From: Chloroflexota bacterium | Lineage (GTDB): Bacteria; Chloroflexota; Anaerolineae; JACRMK01 | Direction of reading: 5' to 3' | DNA: 11,865 bases | Assembly (NCBI GenBank): GCA_016200765.1 | Contig: JACQEC010000204.1 | Location: 1 to 11,865, forward strand | Shown here: one piece after another, positions 5,787-11,324 of the stretch | Position numbering within the stretch: position 1 is the first letter of the stretch | How the letters are laid out: each line of letters begins with the position of its first letter | Program-made: the position numbers and the translations under genes | The notes under the pieces: model-generated | Databases searched by the model: none | Told to the model about the DNA's origin: nothing | What the model saw: the letters and a program-made list of their open reading frames with translations, nothing else

Positions 5787-7472
5787 TCATAGCGTTAACA
5801 GCGAATGGAACCCGCCATAGCCGTCGGCGGAGCGCTCGGCGTTTTCGGGGTCATCATACCAGCGCGCGCCGTCAACCAGAAATTTGTAAGTGTGGCGGCC
5901 GCGCGGCGGCGGCGCGATGGTTACCTGCCAGATGCCCGGCAGGCGTTGGCGCAGTTCGTATCCGCCGGGGCGCCAGCCGTTGAAACTGCCGACCAGCGCC
6001 ACCTCGTGCGCTCGCTCGTCGTGGTAGGTGAACGTGACCCCCCACGGCGCGACCGCGGGCGAGAGCGGCAGTCCGGCCAGCGTCCCGCCGGGCGCGCGCA
6101 GGGCCGCCGCCACGGCTTTGGCCGCGTTGACCACGCCGTGCCCCTGTTGCTCGAAGGGCGCGCTCGCAATCGGATCGGCAGTGGCAACCAACAGCGCCTT
6201 CACCTGCGCGGGCGAGAGCGATGAGTTGGCTTCCAGCATCTGCAGGACAACCGACGAAACAATCGGCGCGGCAAACGATGTGCCATCCACATGCTGGTAG
6301 TGCGGGTGAATGTATTTCTGCTCGATCATGCGCGCGTGGATGACGCCGCGAATCTCCGCCAGCGGCCGGCGCAGGGTGCTCTGCTTGAAGCGGTCTTGCG
6401 CGTAGTCGCTCTGCAAACTGCGCGCCAGTTCTTCGGGCGGAGCTGTCGCCAGCCGCCAGAGAAAGAGCGCCTCGTTGTGCACCCAGGTGTGCGGCAACAT
6501 CGGCGCGGGAAGCCAGATGGCCGGCGCAATCAGTTCGGGCTTGGGCGTGTCGCCCACGCCGCGGCCATAATTCGAGTGATACATGCGGTGGTGGCGGCGG
6601 TCGAGCGAGTTCTGATCGTCCAGCCCGCCGACGGTAATCGCCGAGGGCGCGCTGGCGGGGGATACGATGCGCGGCGCGCCGCCATTGCCCGCCGCCGCGA
6701 CGACCACGATCCCGCGCGCGACGGCCTGCTCGACCAATTCATCCACCTCGCCGAGCGGCCCCGAGGGCGGCTGGTCGCCGCCCAGCGAGATGTTGACGAC
6801 GCGAATTGCGTAGCGCTCGTGGTGGGCGAGCACCCAGCGGAGCGCGCGGCCGATGTCCTTTTCGTGGATGCGGCGCCCGCGCTGGTTGCCCGTCTTGACC
6901 AGCACCGCATGGGCATGGCTGGCGACACCGCGATAGGGCCGGCCATCGCCCGACATGTAGCCGTTGCCGAGCGCCACGCCCGTCGTCATCAGGCCGTGCC
7001 ACGACGAGACGTGCGGCCGCTTGAAGCTGGCTTTCTCCACCGGCTCCGCGCCGGTCGCGTCCACGTAGCCCTTAATCCGGTTCGCCGGACGGGTGAGGTC
7101 GGGATGTGGATAAAAACCGGAATCGAGAAACGCCGCCGTCAGGCCGCGGCCGGTGTATCGAGGGTTGGCGTGGACGCGCCACGGCGTCGGCAGGATGCGC
7201 GCTTCGTCGCGCGCCCAAACCGGGAACGGCGTCTGCAACTCGTGCTGTAGGGAGGTCTCACTGCGCTCTCTTCCCAGTTGCAGGACGGCTTCGTGAACGC
7301 AGGCCGGGCAGACCGGGTCTGTTGGCTGCCAGTCTGGCCCCCGACTGGATCGGGGGCGGGCGACGAGACCGCGCGCGACGCGCTCCTCCAGATCGCGCTG
7401 GAAAGGGCGAATGGCCGGGTCAATCGGCTGGCCGCAGAACGTGCAGGCGGCCGGTTCTGGTTGATGGCTCAT
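5787..7472 (-). CDS. S8 subtilisin-like protease with N-terminal Cys4 motif and C-terminal glycogen-binding-like domain
   Basis: A 561-residue protein. Residues 10-58 hold two CxxC pairs (Cys10/13 and Cys55/58), a probable zinc ribbon. The subtilase domain spans about 95-455, with the triad Asp117 (AAFLDSGF), His159 (SSWHGL) and Ser399 (DGTSFAAP) and the oxyanion Asn263 (AAAGNGG). A long insert with many basic and aromatic residues lies between the Asn and Ser blocks (about 320-390). Residues 477-561 resemble the AMPK/CBM48-type beta-sandwich (VALVGSFNGW; YKFLVDGARWYDDPENAE). There is no signal peptide or obvious prodomain, so unlike most subtilases it should act in the cytoplasm. The ATG at 7472 has only a poor Shine-Dalgarno. 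It is the first gene of the minus-strand block, with a roughly 95-base leader containing a strong inverted repeat. The 20-base palindrome at 7337-7356 lies in the loop between the two CxxC pairs. Confidence 0.88.
   Translation of the reverse strand: MSHQPEPAACTFCGQPIDPAIRPFQRDLEERVARGLVARPRSSRGPDWQPTDPVCPACVHEAVLQLGRERSETSLQHELQTPFPVWARDEARILPTPWRVHANPRYTGRGLTAAFLDSGFYPHPDLTRPANRIKGYVDATGAEPVEKASFKRPHVSSWHGLMTTGVALGNGYMSGDGRPYRGVASHAHAVLVKTGNQRGRRIHEKDIGRALRWVLAHHERYAIRVVNISLGGDQPPSGPLGEVDELVEQAVARGIVVVAAAGNGGAPRIVSPASAPSAITVGGLDDQNSLDRRHHRMYHSNYGRGVGDTPKPELIAPAIWLPAPMLPHTWVHNEALFLWRLATAPPEELARSLQSDYAQDRFKQSTLRRPLAEIRGVIHARMIEQKYIHPHYQHVDGTSFAAPIVSSVVLQMLEANSSLSPAQVKALLVATADPIASAPFEQQGHGVVNAAKAVAAALRAPGGTLAGLPLSPAVAPWGVTFTYHDERAHEVALVGSFNGWRPGGYELRQRLPGIWQVTIAPPPRGRHTYKFLVDGARWYDDPENAERSADGYGGFHSLLTL
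7337..7356. repeat. 20-base palindromic element, copy 1 (inside subtilase)
   Basis: GCCCCCGACTGGATCGGGGG occurs here and identically at 8277-8296. CCCCCGA and TCGGGGG form a 7-bp stem around a 5-base CTGGA loop. Here it lies in the variable linker between the two CxxC pairs of the subtilase and is read on the minus strand as part of PRSSRGP. It may belong to a family of short repeats that tolerate insertion into coding sequence. Confidence 0.75.
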
Positions 7473-7500
7473 AGGTGGGACGCGGTCAACAATATATAGG

Positions 7501-7556
7501 TAGGGGCGAAGCCTCTAACCACCGCAATCGAACAGCGGGCAGAGGCCTCGCCCCTA
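7501..7556. repeat. 16-bp inverted repeat in the subtilase leader
   Basis: TAGGGGCGAAGCCTCT (7501-7516) pairs with AGAGGCCTCGCCCCTA (7541-7556) at 15 of 16 positions around a 24-base loop. It lies between the predicted minus-strand promoter and the subtilase ATG, 28 bases from the ATG, so the subtilase mRNA would carry this hairpin. No U-run follows in either direction, so a simple terminator is unlikely. It could be a leader regulatory structure, an mRNA-stabilising hairpin, or a short dispersed palindromic repeat. Confidence 0.75.
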
Positions 7557-7575
7557 GAGGCGCTGCGTCGTTTCC

Positions 7576-7606
7576 AAATATAGCACAGAACCCGAAAGGG
7601 TGTCAA
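7576..7606 (-). promoter_or_regulatory. Predicted sigma70-type promoter for the subtilase block
   Basis: On the minus strand TTGACA (7606-7601) is a perfect -35 hexamer. It is followed after 19 bases by TATATT (7581-7576), which has TG one base upstream, an extended -10. Spacing is slightly long, but the extended -10 compensates. Transcription would start near 7570 and produce a leader of about 95 bases carrying the inverted repeat. Confidence 0.55.
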
Positions 7607-7638
7607 CGAACCATCGGCGAGTTTTTTTATGACACCCT
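7597..7638. promoter_or_regulatory. Dyad spanning both divergent -35 elements (possible operator)
   Basis: AGGGTGTCA (7597-7605) and TGACACCCT (7630-7638) are a perfect 9-bp inverted repeat with a 24-base centre. Each arm overlaps the -35 element of one of the two divergent promoters. A shared regulator could bind both arms. Alternatively the match follows partly from both promoters having similar -35 sequences, though the match continues past the hexamers. Confidence 0.4.
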
Positions 7639-7657
7639 CCCCGATTTGGCCTATAAT
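7629..7657 (+). promoter_or_regulatory. Predicted sigma70-type promoter for the DUF2207 gene
   Basis: ATGACA (7629-7634, 5 of 6 matches to TTGACA) is followed after exactly 17 bases by a perfect TATAAT (7652-7657). Transcription would start near 7664, about 26 bases before the ATG. A T-tract (7622-7628) sits just upstream of the -35. An AAGGAG ribosome-binding site (7678-7683) precedes the ATG by 6 bases. Confidence 0.8.
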
Positions 7658-7689
7658 ACCCTCGACCTCGGCCGGTTAAGGAGATCTCG

Positions 7690-9585
7690 ATGAAATCGCG
7701 CGCACGCCTTTCCATCTTCGTTATCTGTCTGCTCTGGCTCACCACCGCGGCCGGAAGTGTCGCGGCGCAGTCCGACAAAATCTATCGCTTCACGCGGCTG
7801 GATGTGGACCTGACCGTGCAGACCAACGGCGACATCGCCATCGTGGAGACGCAGGAGTACCAGTACGTGCAGGGGTCTTTCTCCTTCGGCTTCCGCGCCA
7901 TCCCCACCGATCGGCTGGAGCGGATCACCAACATCAGCGTCTCCGAGCAGGGCCAGACCTACCAGCCGGGGCGCGCCAAAGGCGTCCCCAACACGTTCAT
8001 CACCTTCACCAACGACAGCAACGAATTTGAAATCCGCTGGTTCTACCCCTCAACCAGCAACAGCACGCGCACGTTCACGATTGCCTACACCGTGCAGGGC
8101 GGCTTGCGCTACTATGATGGCGGCGACCAGTTGTGGTGGAAGGCCGTCTTCTCTAGGCACTACGTCACGCTTGGCTCATCGAAAGTGACGGTGCATCTGC
8201 CGCCGGGCATCGCGCCGGGGCAACTGCGCGCCGAGTCGTATGGCGTTTCGGCCACGAAGGAGGTCGTCAACGGGCAGCCCCCGACTGGATCGGGGGTGGT
8301 GTATAGCGCCACGAACATCCCCGACGGCGAGGAACTGGAAGTGCAGGTGCAGTTCCCGCACGGACTCGTCAAGGGCACGAAGGCCGCGTGGCAGGACAAC
8401 GCCGACCGCATCGCCGCCATCAAGCCGATTGCCAACCTGATCGGCTTGTTCCTCGGCGTGCTGATTCCGCTGGCGGGACTGCTGGGCGTTTACCTGCTCT
8501 GGTATCTGCGCGGGCGCGACGTGCCGGCGAAGATGGCGGCCAGTTACATCGGCGAGCCGCCCGACAATACGCCGCCGGGCGTCATCGGCACGTTGGTGGA
8601 CGAGCAGGCCGAAATGCGCGACATCATGGCGACGCTGGTGGATCTGGCGCGGCGCGGCTTTATGCGCTTCGTCGAGAAAGAGTCGGCGGGCTTCATGGGC
8701 ATCGGCCAGCACCGCGAGTTCACCTTTGAGCTGACGGATGCCGACAGCAGTCAACTGCGCCCCTACGAGGCGACCCTGCTGGCGAAAATCTTCAACCACC
8801 GGCAACAGCGCGATCTTTCGGACTTGCAGAACAAGTTCTATACGGCCGTCCCCCTGATCCAGTCGCAGATGTACGACGAGGTGGTGAAACAGGGCTACTA
8901 CCGCGCCAGCCCGCAGGCGACGCGCCGCAACTGGCTGTGGGTTGGCATCGCGGTGACGGCTATCGCCGCCGTCCTCGGCGTGGTGTTGGGCAGCGGCCTT
9001 AGCGCCTACGCCGACGCGGCGATCTGCCCGTTTCTGGGGCTGGGGTTGGTGGGCGTCGCGCTGATGATCGCTTCGCGGGCAATGCCGGCGCGCACCCAGG
9101 CCGGGGCCGAGGCCGCCGCGAAGTGGTTGGCTTTCAAGCGCTACCTGCAGGACATTGAGAAATACACGAAGCTGGAAGCCGCAACCGGCATCTTTGACAA
9201 GTACCTGCCCTATGCGATTGCCTTTGGCTTCAACAACGAGTTCGCGCAGAAGTTCGCCGCGCTCGGCACGCCCGCGCCGTCGTGGTACCAGACGTACCCG
9301 CCCATCTACATCGGCCCCGGCTATTATGGCCGCTCCGGCGCGGGCGGCGGGCGCGAGCGCATGGAGTACCCGACCAGTGGCGGCCAGTCCGCGCCCGGCC
9401 TCCAGCAGATGAGCGACAGCATGGCCGGCTCCCTGCAAAGCATGAGCGACGGCCTCGCCAGCATGTTGAACTCGGCCTCGTCGGTCTTCACGAGCGCGCC
9501 CTCGTCGTCGGGGAGCGGCGGCGGTGGGGGTGGAGGGGGCGGTGGAGGAGGAGGCGGGGGCGGGGGGGGCGGCGGCGTGGGGTGA
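7690..9585 (+). CDS. DUF2207-domain membrane protein with poly-glycine tail
   Basis: A 631-residue protein with an N-terminal signal peptide (basic MKSRAR, then a hydrophobic stretch, likely cleaved after VAA near residue 26). The DUF2207 extracytoplasmic domain covers about 30-240 (YRFTRLDVDLTVQTNGDIAI; FSFGFRAIP). Membrane segments are at about 250-273, 416-438 and 442-462. A cytoplasmic domain lies between them, and KYLPYAIAFGFNNEFAQKF (504-522) is the conserved post-TM motif of the family. The protein ends in a Ser/Gly tail with more than twenty consecutive glycines. Its function is unknown; the family is associated with the cell envelope. The ATG at 7690 follows AAGGAG at ideal spacing and a strong promoter. 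The second copy of the 20-base palindrome lies in frame here (8277-8296, about residues 196-202). Part of the 3' end is repeated at 10231-10307. Confidence 0.92.
   Translation: MKSRARLSIFVICLLWLTTAAGSVAAQSDKIYRFTRLDVDLTVQTNGDIAIVETQEYQYVQGSFSFGFRAIPTDRLERITNISVSEQGQTYQPGRAKGVPNTFITFTNDSNEFEIRWFYPSTSNSTRTFTIAYTVQGGLRYYDGGDQLWWKAVFSRHYVTLGSSKVTVHLPPGIAPGQLRAESYGVSATKEVVNGQPPTGSGVVYSATNIPDGEELEVQVQFPHGLVKGTKAAWQDNADRIAAIKPIANLIGLFLGVLIPLAGLLGVYLLWYLRGRDVPAKMAASYIGEPPDNTPPGVIGTLVDEQAEMRDIMATLVDLARRGFMRFVEKESAGFMGIGQHREFTFELTDADSSQLRPYEATLLAKIFNHRQQRDLSDLQNKFYTAVPLIQSQMYDEVVKQGYYRASPQATRRNWLWVGIAVTAIAAVLGVVLGSGLSAYADAAICPFLGLGLVGVALMIASRAMPARTQAGAEAAAKWLAFKRYLQDIEKYTKLEAATGIFDKYLPYAIAFGFNNEFAQKFAALGTPAPSWYQTYPPIYIGPGYYGRSGAGGGRERMEYPTSGGQSAPGLQQMSDSMAGSLQSMSDGLASMLNSASSVFTSAPSSSGSGGGGGGGGGGGGGGGGGGGGVG
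8277..8296. repeat. 20-base palindromic element, copy 2 (inside DUF2207 gene)
   Basis: This is identical to 7337-7356. It encodes part of QPPTGSGV in a predicted surface loop of the extracytoplasmic domain. Relative to its host gene it is read in the opposite orientation to copy 1, yet leaves both frames open. Confidence 0.75.
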
Positions 9586-9603
9586 TGGATTGCGCGAGAG
9601 TAG
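9500..9603 (+). repeat. Direct repeat, copy 1: DUF2207 3' end and downstream bases
   Basis: This starts with CCTCGTCGTCGGGG (9500-9513), runs through the G-rich glycine codons, and ends with a 33-base stretch (9571-9603) that matches 10275-10307 at 32 of 33 positions. The match covers the stop codon and 18 bases beyond it. The middle differs in length because of the G-rich repeat. Confidence 0.8.
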
Positions 9604-9647
9604 TAGATTAATTTTAAGCCGCAATAGCGCTAATGGGAGATCAGTCT

Positions 9648-9866
9648 ATGAGCCAAAGAGACTTTTATGTGGTGATTGAGAAGGATGAGGACGGTTTTTT
9701 CGTCGGCGAGGTGCCTCAACTGAAAGCCTGCTACGCGCAGGGCCGCACGCTCGACGAACTCATGGCCAACATGCGTGAAGTCATTGCGCTCAGCCTAGCA
9801 GATGGGTCGGCCACGGGCACGCCGGTCGAGTTTGTGGGCGTGCAAAAGGTCACCGTGGATGTCTAG
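9648..9866 (+). CDS. hicB: HicB-family antitoxin
   Basis: A 72-residue HicB-like protein: FYVVIEKDEDGFFVGEVPQL (6-25), then GRTLDELMANMREVIALSL (32-50). This is the short HicB form containing only the partial RNase H-like fold; no C-terminal DNA-binding domain is visible. It should bind and neutralise the HicA RNase encoded next. I chose the ATG at 9648 because GGGAGA (9635-9640) sits 7 bases upstream; an upstream ATG at 9633 adds five residues but overlaps that site. The stop overlaps the hicA start by 8 bases. The order antitoxin-then-toxin is common for this short form. The gene begins 62 bases after the DUF2207 stop, with no clear promoter, so it may be read from the DUF2207 promoter. Confidence 0.88.
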   Translation: MSQRDFYVVIEKDEDGFFVGEVPQLKACYAQGRTLDELMANMREVIALSLADGSATGTPVEFVGVQKVTVDV

Positions 9867-10086
9867 CCTGCCCGCCCTGACCGCGCGCGAGGTGATCAGT
9901 GCTTTGCGGCGAGCGGGCTTTGAGATCGTGCGGCAGCGAGGCAGCCACGCGCAGTTGCAGCATCCCGATGGCCGCGCCACGACGGTCCCTGTCCACACCG
10001 GCGAAGACATCGGACGGGGTCTCTTGCGCAAGATCCTGCGCGATGTGGAGTTAGCGCCCGAAGAGTTTATGAAATTGCTCAAGTGA
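9859..10086 (+). CDS. hicA: HicA-family mRNA interferase toxin
   Basis: A 75-residue HicA (YcfA-like) toxin. The family pattern is complete: LTAREVISALRRAGFEIVRQ (7-26), RGSHAQLQHPDGRATTVPVH (27-46) with the catalytic His30 in GSH, then GEDIGRGLLRKILRDVELAP. It adopts a dsRBD-like fold and cleaves mRNA when free of HicB. The start at 9859 overlaps the last 8 bases of hicB with AAGGT upstream, indicating translational coupling. Longer readings from 9802 overlap hicB in another frame and are not family-like. No truncation or missing catalytic residue is seen, so the pair should be functional. An IS630-type transposase remnant begins directly after the stop. Confidence 0.9.
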   Translation: MSSLPALTAREVISALRRAGFEIVRQRGSHAQLQHPDGRATTVPVHTGEDIGRGLLRKILRDVELAPEEFMKLLK

Positions 10087-10087
10087 G

Positions 10088-10220
10088 GCGATTGAGCGCC
10101 TGCATCTATCTGTGCTATTCCTGCCGCCCCAGGCTTCGTGGCTCAATCCAATTGAAATAGTCTTTCCGCAAATGACAAAAACGGACGTGCTCGCTGCTGG
10201 GGCTAGTGGGGATGACATAA
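10088..10220 (+). pseudogene. IS630-family transposase remnant (C-terminal fragment)
   Basis: Read from just after the hicA stop, the frame gives AIERLHLSVLFLPPQASW and then LNPIEIVFPQ. The LFLPP.(A/S)xWLNPIE pattern is the conserved C-terminal block of IS630-type DDE transposases, which contains the third catalytic acidic residue. The N-terminal two thirds, with the first two acidic residues, are absent. After about TNLRL the frame runs into the repeated DUF2207 tail and no longer looks like a transposase. No terminal inverted repeats or TA duplications were visible, so only a fossil remains. Confidence 0.7.
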
Positions 10221-10289
10221 CGAACCTCCGCCTCGTCGTCGGGGGACGGTGGCGGTGGTGGGGGCGGTGGGGGTGGCGGCGTGGGGTGA
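10221..10289 (+). pseudogene. Remnant of a second DUF2207 3' end
   Basis: In the frame matching the DUF2207 tail this region reads RTSASSSGD, then ten glycines, then VG and TGA. The intact gene ends TSAPSSSGS, glycines, VG and TGA. A TAA lies immediately upstream (10218-10220), so no further domain is present. The fragment may be the end of a deleted tandem paralogue or a partial duplication of the neighbour's tail. Confidence 0.65.
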
Positions 10290-10307
10290 TGAATTGCGCG
10301 AGAGTAG
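10231..10307 (+). repeat. Direct repeat, copy 2: DUF2207 3' end and downstream bases
   Basis: This is the partner of 9500-9603. It begins with the same CCTCGTCGTCGGGG (10231-10244) and shares a 33-base terminal block with one mismatch (10275-10307). The two copies bracket hicBA and the transposase remnant. The segment 10087-10317 contains no complete gene; this repeat and the transposase fossil account for nearly all of it. Confidence 0.8.
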
Positions 10308-10317
10308 AGGAGCAGAC

Positions 10318-10641
10318 ATGAGCCATGTCGGTATTGCCGAAGCCAGCCGGAGTCTATCACAGTTGGTGGATCGGGCCGCGCGTGATCGCGAAATTATCAT
10401 ACTAACCTTGGACGGACAGGCAAAGGCGGTTCTCGTCGGCATTGAAGCTTTTGAGGAGTTGTTTGGGGCTAAAGCCCAAGCCGAGCAACCGACGATGCCG
10501 CTTGACGAATTTCAGCGCGAGTTTCATGAGGCGCTCGTCGAAGCCGGCTATGATTCACGCGAGAAGGTCATCGAGCTCGTACGTGAGGTTCGACGCGAGA
10601 TTGCAGTCGAACGCACAGAGGACCCAACCAAAGCAGCTTAA
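10318..10641 (+). CDS. Phd/YefM-family antitoxin
   Basis: A 107-residue protein with an N-terminal Phd/YefM fold: MSHVGIAEASRSLSQLVDRA, IIILTLDGQAKAVLVGIEAF (26-45), and a C-terminal acidic helix-rich toxin-binding region (about 60-100). It should bind DNA as a dimer, repress its own promoter and neutralise the PIN toxin encoded 11 bases downstream. The ATG at 10318 is preceded by GAGGAG (10307-10312) at 5 bases. The start codon overlaps, as ATGA, the stop of a 10-codon mini-ORF that begins at the DUF2207-tail remnant's stop. An upstream reading from 10249 passes through the G-rich repeat and is not credible. The antitoxin looks intact. Confidence 0.87.
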   Translation: MSHVGIAEASRSLSQLVDRAARDREIIILTLDGQAKAVLVGIEAFEELFGAKAQAEQPTMPLDEFQREFHEALVEAGYDSREKVIELVREVRREIAVERTEDPTKAA

Positions 10642-10652
10642 GGCGTACACTT

Positions 10653-10994
10653 GTGGCCACGCCGTCGCGCTTGTTTCTGGATACCAACGTCTATATCATT
10701 GGCGCTCAGGATACCCACTCACCAGAGGCGGAGATCCTACGTTGGGCTGGATGGGGTGAATCTGAGCCTGCGCCAGTCGAAGTTGTCGCATCGCCGGAAC
10801 TCTTCGATCAGATCGCACGCGTGGCCCGACGTTTGAGACATAAGGATTGGAGTGGCGAACTGATTGGTCGCATCTGGCGGTATCTGCGTGTTCACGTCGT
10901 GGTGCTGGACCCGGTTGAGCTTGCCCGACTGGAAGCCCGAACAGTTCGTGACAAAGTACTTGCGTTAGCCCTGAGACCAGTACCTGGCCTGTAA
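10653..10994 (+). CDS. PIN-domain toxin, probably truncated by frameshift
   Basis: A 113-residue PIN-domain protein starting with GTG at 10653, 11 bases after the antitoxin stop, with TAAGG upstream. RLFLDTNVYIIG holds the first catalytic Asp10. VVASPELFDQIARVARRL (44-61) fits the second conserved block, with Glu49. RDKVLALAL (99-107) corresponds to the third block, with Asp100. The final block, usually a T(N/D)DxDF-type segment, is missing and the protein ends RPVPGL. A different frame just downstream encodes VNDDF (10991-11005), which looks like the lost block. The toxin may therefore be a recent pseudogene, or the difference may be a sequencing error. An intact family member would likely end near 11022. 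The Phd/PIN pairing is standard for type II TA systems cleaving RNA. Confidence 0.75.
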   Translation: MATPSRLFLDTNVYIIGAQDTHSPEAEILRWAGWGESEPAPVEVVASPELFDQIARVARRLRHKDWSGELIGRIWRYLRVHVVVLDPVELARLEARTVRDKVLALALRPVPGL

Positions 10995-11087
10995 ATGACG
11001 ATTTCAGGTATAGCCTGTTGTGAAGTAGAATACCCGCACAGGGCTGGGCGCGGCGCTGGCGCTTTATCCGGGACGGAGAAAGCCAGT

Positions 11088-11306
11088 ATGAAGGCAACCT
11101 ATGATCGCGAACAGGACATCCTTCTGATAGAGGTCTTACCCGAAGCCGTGATTGACCACGCGGAGCAGTCAGGCTCGCTGATCTCACACTTCAGCCCGGA
11201 AGATCAACTCGTGTTGCTTGAGACCTTAGACGCAAGCCAGTTTCTTTCATCTCTGATGCAGGTCGCCATACGCGGGGGCGAACAGGCGCTTTCACCCGCG
11301 GCATAA
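11088..11306 (+). CDS. DUF2283-family small protein
   Basis: A 72-residue protein. MKATYDREQDILLIEVLPEA at the start and LVLLETLDASQF (41-52) match the DUF2283 pattern (MKxxYDxxxDxLYI...LVGIEILDAS). The family is often found next to DUF4258 toxin-like genes and is thought to be an antitoxin, but no partner is present on either side here. The first block has LLI where the family usually has LYI. I chose the ATG at 11088 because the family begins with MK-x-x-YD; an in-frame start at 10995 would add 31 unrelated residues. A GGAG lies about 10 bases upstream. TAGAAT at 11026-11031 could be a -10, but no convincing -35 accompanies it. Confidence 0.8.
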   Translation: MKATYDREQDILLIEVLPEAVIDHAEQSGSLISHFSPEDQLVLLETLDASQFLSSLMQVAIRGGEQALSPAA

Positions 11307-11324
11307 CGCATCGGCGGAGGCGGC

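Noticed and set aside
4835..5983. 382-codon plus-strand frame across the DUF433, esterase and subtilase genes
   Set aside because: It is antisense to three recognisable genes and has no family-like motif or convincing ribosome-binding site.
6291..7250. 319-codon plus-strand frame opposite the subtilase
   Set aside because: The subtilase triad is intact on the minus strand; the antisense protein is Arg/Ala/Val-rich shadow sequence.
7473..7689. Possible small RNA or CRISPR-like repeat in the divergent region
   Set aside because: Only single inverted repeats are present, with no regularly spaced direct repeats; the content is explained by two promoters and a leader hairpin.
8176..9624. 482-codon open frame on the minus strand opposite the DUF2207 gene
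   Set aside because: It has low-complexity composition, no domain, and lies antisense to a gene with a signal peptide, family motifs, promoter and ribosome-binding site.
10249..10317. Longer start for the Phd antitoxin through the G-rich repeat
   Set aside because: The added residues come from the repeated DUF2207 tail read out of frame; the ATG at 10318 has GAGGAG at 5 bases and a family-like N-terminus.
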